DNA of 64,000 nt from Silene conica (GCA_029255685.2 CM055311.2:16390952-16454951), one strand, 5' to 3'; counted from the stretch's first letter, positions 47,190 through 57,189 are shown. Made by a program: numbers and translations. Notes: generated by a model not told the origin, from the sequence alone.

Positions 47190-47698
47190 ATATGAAAAAG
47201 ATAGTTGTGTATGAATCAAGCCTTGAGGACTAATGATAAAATGATTACGTATGGGGTTGCTATATCTGCAGAATGTTACTTATGTGGACAGGAATTAGAG
47301 AATGATGCTCATCTCTTTTCTGGCTGCACATTTAGCAAACAGGTGGTGACTGCTCTTAATGCCGTGACTAGCCTTCTAATTCCCTTGCATCAGCCTATCC
47401 AATGGTGTATGAGTGCAAAGACAAGTCTTCAGCGTGATATCCAGGCGGCTCTCGTACTAAGTTTCATGTACCAAATATGGCGACAACGGAATCAAAGTAA
47501 GCAGGAACTTATGGTTCACATGCCAAAGCGAGTTGCAGCACATATTTTGCAGGACATTCGAGATCAACTCCGCGGTCGGGATGCTACAAGTTTTAGTAGT
47601 TTTGATATAGATTGGATTAAGCAAAAAAAGCTCATGTAACAACTCGTTCTAGACTCTTTTTGTTTTAATCCTATACTTACCTTTTACCAAAAAAAAAA
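47190..47698 (+). pseudogene. LINE (L1-type) 3' end: zf-RVT domain and poly(A)
   Basis: The open frame at 47205-47639 encodes the zinc-binding domain at the end of plant LINE reverse transcriptase (CYLCGQELENDAHLFSGC, then MYQIWRQRN). The stop is followed by about 50 bp and an A10 run (47689-47698). This is a 5'-truncated LINE copy. I could not find its target duplication, and the 5' boundary is approximate. Confidence 0.75.
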
Positions 47699-47783
47699 GA
47701 AGTGTTCAAATGTTGGATTTCATTAGGAGCGGCATCTCAAAGTCAAGGGTTAAAACATAGGTTCGTACTCTAAAAAAGATTAC

Positions 47784-47961
47784 CTTCAAAACAGAAGGCT
47801 TGATCACTTGAAAAATGACTGCATCTCCATCAACCAGATCATGGACCTGTGCAAAGCCTTTCCAGCCTCCACTAAGTCCTTCCTTGCGCGCCAAATAAAC
47901 TGTTGGAAATTCTTCACCCTCTTCATCCACCATTGTCACCATTCCGTCGTTACGAGGCAGG
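47784..47961 (-). pseudogene. captured B3 DNA-binding domain exon
   Basis: 178-bp minus-strand exon with an AG acceptor (47962-47963) and a GT donor (47782-47783). It encodes LPRNDGMVTMVDEEG, YLARKEGLSGGWKGF and LVDGDAVIFQVIKP, the second half of a plant B3 domain, closest in my memory to the At5g42700/At3g19184-type B3 proteins. The family is plant transcription regulators that bind DNA. Only this exon is recognisable, so it is a fragment carried by the CACTA rather than a gene. Confidence 0.75.
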
Positions 47962-47998
47962 CTTATCAGCTATCATCATAAATTGCTCGTTTTCATCA

Positions 47999-49349
47999 TC
48001 AATCTATATATACATAAAAAAAGTTGGTAAGTGTAAGGGAGGCAAACTAGTTATAGTTGAGTAAAAGAAAAAAATTGGAGGGAGTATTACAAAATCAATT
48101 AGTTTCTCCAACAATATGCAATTTAATTTATTTTCCTTCAAGGGGTAATGTCCATTGGATTTCTGTTGCTGTTCAATTCTTTTCATGAAACATTCAACCC
48201 ACAAAAATAATCAGTGCACACTGTTGCGCCACTGAATAGAAGAAGCTAGCTCCAAAGATTTTATAAGGTTCCTATACTTATATGTCATATCCGACTTCCT
48301 TGCTTTATTCCTATAACTGAAGACCACACTACTTAATTAAATTTGCTCTCACAGTTAAAAAAAGAGCATTGAGCTATGTACGCTACCAAGAGTACCAACA
48401 ACTAACAGTAACAACATTAGCTTAATGCTTCCATGTTTGAGTAGGGAAGGGTACACTGAGTGTGGTTTGTGGATGAACCATAATGATATCACATCGAGAA
48501 TTGTATAGACTGATTGGTACTTTACTATATAAGCAGAATATATTGTTTAGTGGGTCACTGGGTCATTTCACTTCATTTCATCGTGTTCCAAAGCCTAAGA
48601 ACAGTGAGTATATGGCTCCATTGCAAATTGAATACACTACCAGGAACAGAGGCAAAATGAAAGAGCACCAGCATAGCTTAAAATACCACATTTATGAACA
48701 TTCGCTACCCTTGTCATGTAAATTAATTTATTCCATAGATTATATTCTAGTAGACCTTTTTTCCTATTTATTCCCACTTCTTCTCGAAACAGAAAGAGAT
48801 GGGTCTTTCTGGATGCCGGTGGATCTAGCGCGAAGCTTTAATTCGAATGAAACAAGCAAGGATCGAAACCAACAACTCGAAACCAAAAACTCGAATTGCT
48901 AGTTTTATCAGTTACAACCCGAAACCAAAAACTCGAATTAAGTACTTAATAACTTACAAAACTAGCATAAATCAAACAAGGGAAGAGGGGAATTGTGATT
49001 TGCAACACAAAAACGAATGTAACGAAGCCTGGACAAAAACCCGTAATTCAAAAGTCGACTAACCCTAATTTCGAAAATAGGCTTATTAAGCGTAGATTAA
49101 AGAGGAAAGAGATTAAGTACTTACTTGTAGATGGCGATGGCACGAAAATTGCATAGTAAAACGATGATGAGAATGAAGGCGATTGGTGGACTACCGGAAT
49201 TGAGGGGATGTGAATCACGAACTGATGAACTGACGAAGACGGTGGCTGGTGCAAGTTTCGCGTATTAGAGTATGTTTGTCGCGTATTACAGTATGTTTTT
49301 CAATTTTCAATTAGGTTAATGTATTAGAAGTTCTAATTTTTCAAAGTTC
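47999..49349. other. CACTA interior, nothing recognised
   Basis: Short ORFs (48004-48204 minus, 48483-48902 plus, 48847-49062 plus, 49048-49254 minus) show no domain. It may include introns or flanks of captured genes. The stretch 48850-48960 repeats a gaaaccaaaaactcgaatt phrase. Confidence 0.4.
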
Positions 49350-49612
49350 ATCTTAAATGCGTCAGTTCCACTTTTAAACTGAAGCAAAAACTTATAAGCA
49401 AATGCGTCGGTTATAGGAAACAACTGAAGCAAAATTATATTTTTAGGTAAAAACATCAGTTTTGGGCACAACTGACGCAAAAACTAAGTACTTTTTGCAT
49501 CAGTTCTTTATTAAGAACTGACGCAAATAAGTTTCCTATGGTGTAAAATTGGACTCCCGCTAAAATTAAGTACTTTTTGCATCAGTTCTTTTAGAACCGA
49601 CGTAAATCACTT
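49350..49612 (-). repeat. CACTA right subterminal repeats
   Basis: Words such as gcgtcagttcc, gcatcagttctt and actgacgcaaa repeat here, matching the left array. Confidence 0.8.
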
Positions 49613-49640
49613 GACGCAATAGGGTATTTTTGTACTAGTG
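49613..49640 (-). repeat. CACTA right terminal inverted repeat
   Basis: Ends tttttgtactagtg, then TSD gtt at 49641-49643. Confidence 0.93.
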
Positions 49641-49643
49641 GTT

Positions 49644-52202
49644 GAGAATGTTGTGCATTGGCTCAAGAAGATGTTCTTGGAATTAGATAATGATCTAATT
49701 AAGCCTAGTAATTTACACCAAATAGATTGTGATAAAGTATCACAAGTTTACTTTCGTAAGCACGTTTATCAAATGCGCGAAAAAGTAATATTGAATCATA
49801 TGAGATATGATTAAATCTTTACAATTGAGTGGGAGTTACTTTCTATTCCGATTTTGTCGAGCATTTATTTTTCCGCTATGTTATAAAGCATAGGCATACA
49901 AGTCATATGAGATATGAATAGGCAAGGTGCCTAAGTTGTAGCCTATTTCGAATGACAATTTTTCCTATATGATCATGAGAACAAAAGGTTTGTGGCACAT
50001 GATGCTGTCTATAAAGAAAGGAGGATTATTTCTTTTAGACAGAGTGGGAGAAATTATTATAGAGCCACAATTTCAGTATGATGCAATAGGAAAATGTTCT
50101 TCCTAGTTGAGATAAGTGGAAATTTCATTCGAAAATTAAGTTAACGAGTGTAATGTTGTCTTCTTAGTGCAACGAACTTGTAACTTGTATAAATGCTTTA
50201 TTTAGTTTCGACTCTACCTGAATCCGAAATAGCTCAGTTGATTGGTGGAAAGTGTTTCGCACGCAACAACGGATCTATATTAAAATCGGATCAAATAATG
50301 TTGTTGGATTTTAAAATCATCTACGATGAGTTTTGAAAATCACAACCATCCTAAGAAAGGATGACAAGAGTTGAATTAGATAAATTGGTGGCAAAGAGTT
50401 TTCCACGCAATAACATGACTTCGAGTTCAAATATTTTGACATGTTGGATTTTAAAAGTCATCAAGTATGAGCTTTGTAAAATCACAACTATCCTAAAAGG
50501 GAAATGTCAAAAGGTTGAATTCTTTAATTTAATCATGTGATAAGCATTTTCTTGAAAGTCAAGAAGTTATGTTTATACATGAAGTTTAGTGGGAGTAAAG
50601 TTATGTCTATAGTCTTACATGAATGTGACATGTTGATCATTATAAATGATAAAGATCATTATGAGTGATAAAGACTTGTAAAAGGAATAAATACATCACT
50701 ATGATATCCTATTAATGGATATTAACGTATAAGTACATATTCTTATGTCGATAAGAATAAGGGTAAGTTCAAATGTTTTGAACTATAGAAATTGAATCCA
50801 CATGCTTCCGCTGCAGGATCAATTCTTTACGCTAAGATGTATTACCATTATCAAACTTCGTATACTTGGAGTATGACGAAATGTTACAAATCGAATTTGG
50901 AGAGAAATCTCTATGTGTAGCCATATAGTTCATCAAACACTACTGAATAAGTACTAAAAGGATGAAGCTAAATGTTTGGATATTTCATTGGTTTAATGTG
51001 CAAAGGGTTGCACAATACCAAGTTCAAAACACATATGGATGGTTAGAGAACCATTTTGACTACAATCATAAAAGGAAGAAATCTGTTAGAATTATTCTAT
51101 ACAATAGAACAATGAAGGTATTCAACAAATATGAGTACACTTATATCTATGAGATATAATAGAGGGAAGAGTCTCTCAGACACTGTGAAAACAGTGGGAG
51201 CTATTCTATTGTTAGAAAGCTTGTATCTAGATATGGATCAAGACACGTATTCGTAAGGTTAGCATAATGAGATTATGCATAACCAAGGGAAATTATAGTA
51301 AGGTTATGTGAAGCACTAAAGTTGTTAAGGCTTACTCACCAAAGGCCTTCTTATAGGCTTAATATGATAAATCATGTCATTTCAATTGAGTTGAGATGTA
51401 ACACTATACAAGTACGAATTATATATTATGTAGTAATTGATATGGCATCAATTTTACATATGTGATAATGCATTCATCATTTGAGTTATTTATAACTCAC
51501 CCTAGGTCATGTCATATTCAAATGGGATGGTAAGACCATATTGAACCCCATTAAAGTGAATTGAATTATCATGACCTCGCCCCTAGTTGCTTAAGTGAGG
51601 TGACGTCTCAATGCAACCGGATGTGTGATGCGATTGATGGCGAGTTCAATTGCCATAGAGTCATACGGGATGACTAATCGATCACCTAGGCATAGACATG
51701 TTAAGACACATTTGCCGGGCTAATGACCGCTGATAGAGCTCTGGAGTACTCTTATTAAAAGACTGCCTGGTCGTGGCGGGAGCATCTATCGTGTTTCACA
51801 TGACTCAGTTCTTGGACTAATGACTGTTCTCTGAGGTGGCATAGTTTTCAGATTAACTTTGATCTATGTCCTAACACCTTCGTAACTAGGGTTTATAAGG
51901 ACATATTTTGGGTTATGATGGGCTGTGGCCAGCCGGAAGGAATAAGTCGATTAGGAATTGTCCACCCCTTGTCAGGGTTGAGAAATATCTCTAGGCCACT
52001 CGAGGAGAATAATAACTAGAAATGCGTGGCCACGCTCGGAAGGTATCTATGGTAGATAATTCCGGTCAGTAGTTATAACTCCAGATCGAGATAAACCACT
52101 CTAGATTTTAATCAATTGCCGGCACGACCTGAGAGGACGCCATGCATTGAGTGGGAGATAGTAATAGGGCAAGAGAATTGGTGACACACACTTGTCTCGG
52201 AC
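49644..52202 (+). other. 3' interior and 3' UTR of element E, non-coding
   Basis: Colinear with 540-2620 of element F. GTGGGAG at 49829, 50044, 50589, 51194 and 52151. The shared 3'-UTR block is at 51989-52043. Only small ORFs (50962-51159) without domains. Confidence 0.65.
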
Positions 52203-52213
52203 AAGTGGGAGAT
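52203..52213 (+). promoter_or_regulatory. polypurine tract of element E
   Basis: aagtgggagat abutting TGTTGGAGG at 52214. Confidence 0.85.
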
Positions 52214-53535
52214 TGTTGGAGGAAGTGTCCCCGACAATAGTGTGTTGACGTAATTAAAACTCATTTGAATGAAACACAACTGGGAGTGTTACTCTTTTAA
52301 AGTCGACTGATCAACATTTACCGATAATGATTGGCTGTCTAGAGTTTGACATTATCGTCATATGATGGTGGTGATCAGTTGATCCCTTAAGGTCATATCT
52401 TTAGGGAATTCCGTCTCAATGGAATAATTAATTAATTAATATTGTATTGGATACAAATTAATTAATAACTAGAAATTTTGGAAATAATTTTATATGACGA
52501 ATATTTTATAACGGGATTATAATAATAATAATAGTCAAAGTAATAAAATCATTTTATTACTCGGTTTTTATTTATTCGTTTGGGAAACGATTAAATTGAG
52601 AATGAACACGGTTGATCATAAAATTACAAAGAGTTGTAATTAAAATTATGATATTACATTTTATACAATAATAATTTCGAAATATTGGAATTATTATTTA
52701 AATGTAATAAATTTGTAAATTATGAATTTTAATAGTTAAAATTGCACAATTAACAAATTGGGTCATGTGTTATGCAACATGTGTGACATATTACAAATTA
52801 ACACAATTGACAAAGATAAAATGGGGTCAATATTAACCCCATTTCAGCCGTGTAGTATAGAGGTAGTATTGAGGTTGTGTGTGCATTGTGATTGAGTGTG
52901 TAAGTGTTCAAAGGTGTGTAAGATGTGTAAGGAACATGTAAGGCATCTTTGTTCCTTTTGGCATTGTGTAAGAGGCCATGCATAGGCTCTTCTTTGCTTC
53001 TTTGGCCAGCCATAATGCTTGCACAAGCAAGCTTATGTGCTTATATAAACACACTCACTACACACTCATTACAAGTTAGTTTTTTGGCTAAGTGATTATT
53101 GTTGGTGGATGCTTAATAATCTCACTAACACATTCATACTACAACTCCATTCTCCCATTTTCTTAAGTAAAATAGTTTTTTCTAAGTAAATAATATCATT
53201 TCCATACTAATAATATTAAGAGTAATGTTATTATTATTTCTAGTATACTTGTACTAATTTTCTAGTAACAAAATTAGTATTAGTTTGAGATCGGGTCCTT
53301 GATACGTATCTTTTGGAGACGATTTTTGTTAGATCGTTAAAGGGTATTTCGGTTATTTGAAGACTCAAATAATAGGTGATTATTGAGTATAAACCTTCTA
53401 AAACCAATGTAAGGACTATCACATCTTATGATATCATCATGCATGCATAAGATCTAATTAAGTTTTATGACTAAACTTAAATAAATTAAACTCACATTAG
53501 ATTTGAGTATAAAATCCGGAACTTAGTTTCCAACA
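52214..53535 (+). repeat. 3' LTR of element E
   Basis: 1322 bp; differs from the 5' LTR mainly by an extra ata and a few substitutions. Core block 52301-52406, TATA box 53042-53049. Confidence 0.93.
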
Positions 53536-54110
53536 ACAGTCTCTCAGATCAGCGCTACCAGGAGTTGAAAGACATGATCACCAAGATGCCTGGTATGCCA
53601 AGGCCAACAGAGAAAGCTTCCCAGGACAGTTATGCAGATTCACCATTCATCGACAATATCGCCTTGATCAATGTGCCCAAGGGGTTTGTGCCACCAACCA
53701 TGACACTATATGATGGTACGGCCGACCCCCTGGACCACATAAATCAGTATAAGCAGAAAATGATGGTGGTGACCGCAACCGGAGCACTTAAGGAGGCCTG
53801 CATGTGCAAAGGATTTGGGTCAACCCTATCCGGAGCAGCCCTGCACTGGTTTGTGGGATTGCCCAATCGCAGCATCTCCTCCTTTGCAGATCTGGTTAAT
53901 GCCTTTAATCAGCAGTTTGCCAGCAGCATGAAACCAGAAAAACAGACCAGTGATCTATACAGAATTGTTCAAGGATTCGAGGAAACCACTCGAGATTACC
54001 TCACCAGATTCAACAAAGAGAAGGTTTCCATTCCACATTGTGATGTACCCACTGCCATCGAAGCCTTCCGCAGGGGGTTACATCACGATTCGGACCTGTA
54101 CAAGCAGTTG
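53536..54110 (+). pseudogene. gag: element H gag, capsid segment
   Basis: Resumes the H gag frame after element E (LSDQRYQELKDMITKMPG). It contains the Tat-type capsid core: VPPTMTLYDGTADPLDHI, GAALHWFVGLP, FNQQFASS, DYLTRFNKE, EAFRRGL. It ends at KQL where SIRE element D begins; the TGA that closes the frame (54111-54113) is the first three bases of the D LTR. Family homology would be expected to continue beyond D. Confidence 0.88.
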
Positions 54111-55184
54111 TGATGAGTTTATCGATCCGGTACTTAAGAGGGGGAGGGGGTGAATTAAGTACTCCAAAAAATAACTTTCACTCTACTAATTTCGTTGACA
54201 GCACACAAACGAATTTAAACAGTATTGAAGACTGTCCAAAATATTGTAACCTGTGCTGAGTTTGTGAAATTAGTTGCGAGGAACAAAACGAAAGAAACAA
54301 CAAAATAAAGAACTGAAATAAAGAAAAGAAAAGAGACACGCGATTTTTAACGTGGTTCGACCTACTCTCTAAAGGTCTACGTCCACCCCTTTCTCTTATT
54401 ATTTTTATAACCAAAACCCGATTACAAAAACAATCCCCACGATCAACCCGATCGTGCAACTCGAGTACAACCCGTACTCCAAATATTCTTTCTTAACAAA
54501 TGAATGAGAAAAACAGATTACAGTTTTTTTTGTCTCCTTGAAGTATTCAATTAAAGTAAACACAGGAGAACAAAAAACACCTATGAGTAAGCAGACTGAT
54601 ATAATTTACGAACGATCTTACGAAACACGGCTTAATCACAGTTTGCAAAATATTTTTAAGAACTTTGGAACATAGCACGATTTTGCAAATTCAATTCTGA
54701 AAATACTTGTTTTGAAGATACGCTCTGTCAAATTTGAAAGATAAGTATTCTCTGCCTTTTTGCTTGGTTACTCTCAACGTAAAACTACTTCCTTATATAC
54801 TCAATATAAGAAAGTATATTTTGCAACCAAAAAAATCTTTTCTTTTCCAAAAACAACCTTGAGAATAATTAGAGGTTTATTCAAAGACAAATTCTTTAGA
54901 AAAGATTTTATACACAAGATAATTTTGTCAAGAGAATATTCTCAAAAAAAAAGGCTCCAAAAATATCTTGATAAAATAAGCCGTACTTTGTTGGATCGAA
55001 ACGAGAATTATTATAAGTCCATTACCCTTACATATAATCTAGTGAGGACAGAATTCTTGGCCCGTCTTCTTCTTCAATCTTGAGACTCATCCAAAGCCTG
55101 TAAAACTTACATCTAGAAAACACATCAATCATGAGGAAATATAGAGGTAGAAGACTTGTCATCATCAATGAACATAGCTCAACA
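54111..55184 (-). repeat. 3' LTR of SIRE element D
   Basis: 1074 bp. Minus-strand TGTTGAGC (55184) to CTCATCA (54111); the 5' LTR copy ends CTCAACA, so one terminal base is changed here. A minus-strand TATATAAGG lies at 54791-54799. The ORFs at 54178-54459 and 54760-55083 occur in both LTRs and are not genes. Confidence 0.92.
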
Positions 55185-55198
55185 AATTCCCCCTTTGA
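55185..55198 (-). promoter_or_regulatory. polypurine tract of SIRE element D
   Basis: Minus-strand tcaaagggggaatt abuts the LTR. A second similar run, caagagggggaaaac, is at about 55397-55412. Confidence 0.88.
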
Positions 55199-55593
55199 TG
55201 ATGGCAAGTCTCCTTACATTCCCCCCCAACATCAAAACCGTCATAAGTTGTAAACCACATGAAATAAGGAAACAGAAACACAACACAGATCAGTAGATAC
55301 TAATTGCTAAACCAGATGTTTGATAACAATACAGAGAAAAAAGCTAGGATCATACGGTCTTAAGACTAAATATCTACATAAGCATAGTCGTTCGTCAAGT
55401 TTTCCCCCTCTTGACATCATCAAAAGGAGAGGGAGAGCACAAAAAGAGATAAGAATGTAACACAGTCATGAAAACGGAGCAGCAGTTACCGGACACAGTC
55501 TATAAACATCATTATACCAGACCTAGGACAAAGATAGATAGTGCAAAAGTAAGTCACAAGTACGAAAAAGATGGAGCAGGGTAGGGAAAAGGT
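55199..55593 (-). other. 3' UTR of SIRE element D with extra purine runs
   Basis: No ORF. Two further G-rich purine tracts on the minus strand (about 55222-55230 and 55397-55412) resemble the polypurine tract with its gatgatg-type lead-in. Confidence 0.6.
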
Positions 55594-57189
55594 TTATTGG
55601 GGGAGGAGGGCGATGAGTTGATCAAGTTTGGCATGAATGGATGAAGTAGCAGCTTCCAATTTCGCACCAAGTCGAGATTCCAACGCAGCAAAACGCTCAT
55701 CAACCTTTTCCGAGTGACTGACCATAGCCTCTGTCAAAGTATCCATCCGCGAGTTTAACACCTCAATACCACCAGTTGCCGCACTCGGTATGTCTACATC
55801 AGCTAGATGACCACCAACGCCTACCAATTTGTCACCCAGATCCTGCAAATACATTTGACGGAGCACACCATCTCGCATTTCATCGCGAACATCAACCCCA
55901 AAGCTGTTTTCAGTCAGCAACCCCATTTCCTGAAATATATAGGACAGCCACATAGCATAGGGAAGAGGTTGGGGTTTATGGGTTGTTTGAATTGTTTCCG
56001 CAGTGAGTCGAATGTGTTGAAGCATGATGCGAGGAAGGCTCAACGGAAGTTGCTTAAACAGGTGATACATTATAATCAGATCAGAGAGCAAGCATACTCC
56101 TCGACTGTCTTTTCGAGGGGTTATGGTCCGACGTACACAGTTGAACATGAATTTCTGGTCAGGGGTCAAGACACGGGGATGAATGGTGGCATTAGGGTCA
56201 ATTATTGTAGCATCAAAAAATTGGAGGACATCCAGTTTTGTGAAATAAGTTTTGGCAGGCCATGTATTTTTTTCAACTTCCCCAAAACCCTCAAGCGGAA
56301 TACAAAACATTTTAGCAATGTCACCTGGGCGAAGGATTAGGGTATTTCCATTGACAGTGGCAGTAAGCATTCGACAAGATGCATTAATGGCGACTGATTG
56401 GTAAAATTGAATGAGTTCAGGAACATAAAGAGGACAAGTCATACCAAACAGAGGCACCCAATTCTGGATTTCAAGAGCGGCGTGAAAAAATGTCACCGAT
56501 GCTTTGCCGAGCAACCACGCGGTGGGATAAAACCGGCCAGACAGGATAGGAAATTTTGATAACTTGTGACAGAGTTCCAATTCATCTTCATTTATCCCAA
56601 GGGAGTTCAAGAACCTCGTAACCCGGTCAGGATTAAGAGTAGAGTATACGGGAACTGGAGGTGTTGATGTGGAGGCAGTTTCCTTGGAAGAACCATCTTT
56701 CTTTTTCTTCTTGTGAGACCCAGAAGGTTCATTATCAACAACGAACCGAACATTTTTCATATCTCGCTCATACTCCTCTTCCCAAGTATCCATGGTTTCA
56801 CTAGCAGAGGGAGGAGGAGAAGGTGGACTGGGTTTCTTGCGTTTGTATACTAGAGTGCCCTTCCCTTTGGAGGGAGTTTGATTTTTTGGAGTTTTCGCCG
56901 GAGAGGAACCGTGAGCAGAGTCAAGAGGTGCGGCACCCGTAGTAGTTGCATGGCGTTGATCGGAGCGAGTAGAAACTGACTTGGTGACGACCGGAGAGGA
57001 AGCCGTGGTATGGGTGATTTTTGACTTGGGTGGTGAAGGAGGGTTGTCGGAGGTCTCGATGACGGAGTCGGGAATGGATGGAGTAACAAGTTTTTGGGCT
57101 TTGGTTTTGGATCTGGTAGTGGTGGTCGGAGGTAGGGTAGTTGTGGGGGCCGGGGTTTTTTTGGAGGAGGTAGTTTTTCGTGGAGGCAT
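55594..57189 (-). CDS. extra ORF of SIRE element D, plant-transposon-protein domain
   Basis: Intact 531-residue ORF downstream of pol and in the same orientation, in the position where SIRE elements carry a third ORF. Residues 1-180 are low-complexity Pro/Thr/Ser/Lys-rich. Residues 190-440 (VTRFLNSLGINEDELEL, FYPTAWLLGKASVTFF, GDIAKMFCIPLEG, LLSDLIIMYHLFKQLP) resemble the putative plant transposon protein domain that recurs in plant retroelements, function unknown. Residues 480-531 look like a coiled coil (EKVDERFAALESRL). I see no signal peptide or transmembrane segment, so it does not look envelope-like. It is the longest undamaged ORF of D apart from the RT piece. Confidence 0.75.
   Translation of the reverse strand: MPPRKTTSSKKTPAPTTTLPPTTTTRSKTKAQKLVTPSIPDSVIETSDNPPSPPKSKITHTTASSPVVTKSVSTRSDQRHATTTGAAPLDSAHGSSPAKTPKNQTPSKGKGTLVYKRKKPSPPSPPPSASETMDTWEEEYERDMKNVRFVVDNEPSGSHKKKKKDGSSKETASTSTPPVPVYSTLNPDRVTRFLNSLGINEDELELCHKLSKFPILSGRFYPTAWLLGKASVTFFHAALEIQNWVPLFGMTCPLYVPELIQFYQSVAINASCRMLTATVNGNTLILRPGDIAKMFCIPLEGFGEVEKNTWPAKTYFTKLDVLQFFDATIIDPNATIHPRVLTPDQKFMFNCVRRTITPRKDSRGVCLLSDLIIMYHLFKQLPLSLPRIMLQHIRLTAETIQTTHKPQPLPYAMWLSYIFQEMGLLTENSFGVDVRDEMRDGVLRQMYLQDLGDKLVGVGGHLADVDIPSAATGGIEVLNSRMDTLTEAMVSHSEKVDERFAALESRLGAKLEAATSSIHAKLDQLIALLPQ

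Larger units (their letters stand above)
45442..49640. mobile_element. non-autonomous CACTA (En/Spm) transposon
   Basis: 4199 bp with CACTA termini and a 28-bp terminal inverted repeat (45442-45469 and 49613-49640, two mismatches), flanked by 3-bp TSD gtt (45439-45441 and 49641-49643). Both ends carry subterminal repeats of the gcatcagtt / aactgatgc and gacgcaaa type, the expected transposase-binding arrays. No transposase is recognisable. The cargo is a B3-domain exon, a Gln-rich open segment and a LINE 3' end. Confidence 0.93.
40288..53535 (+). mobile_element. Copia-like non-coding LTR retrotransposon E (LARD-like), carrying a CACTA
   Basis: LTRs 40288-41606 and 52214-53535, primer site, polypurine tract, and an interior of about 6.4 kb once the 4.2-kb CACTA is removed. 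No pol domains are seen. Flanks are gcagt (40283-40287) and acagt (53536-53540), a 5-bp TSD with one mismatch. Collapsing it restores the H gag frame. By eye the LTRs differ at about seven sites plus one 3-bp indel in 1.32 kb, so the insertion is young. It shares the LTR core, 3'-UTR block and polypurine tract with coding Copia A. Confidence 0.9.
38843..54110 (+). mobile_element. Tat/Ogre-type Gypsy element H, 5' portion, with insertion E
   Basis: LTR 38843-39358, primer site TGGCGCCCACCGTGGGGC, then gag at 39427-40287 resuming at 53536-54110. The gap is element E, and the segment ends at SIRE element D (54111). Gag sequence places it in the non-chromodomain Tat group. The rest of H is expected right of the window. 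Confidence 0.85.

Noticed and set aside
48483..48902. 139-codon plus ORF inside CACTA
   Set aside because: No domain or transposase motif found, and composition is typical of random AT-rich frames.
54178..55083. ORFs of 93 and 107 codons in SIRE LTR
   Set aside because: Present in both LTRs (again at 63148-63429 and 63730-63948), low complexity, no domain.
55807..56340. 177-codon plus-strand ORF
   Set aside because: Shadow of the minus-strand extra ORF of SIRE D, with no recognisable domain.
55594..57189. Envelope-like gene of SIRE D
   Set aside because: No signal peptide, transmembrane segment or cysteine pattern is visible. The conserved core instead resembles the plant-transposon-protein domain.
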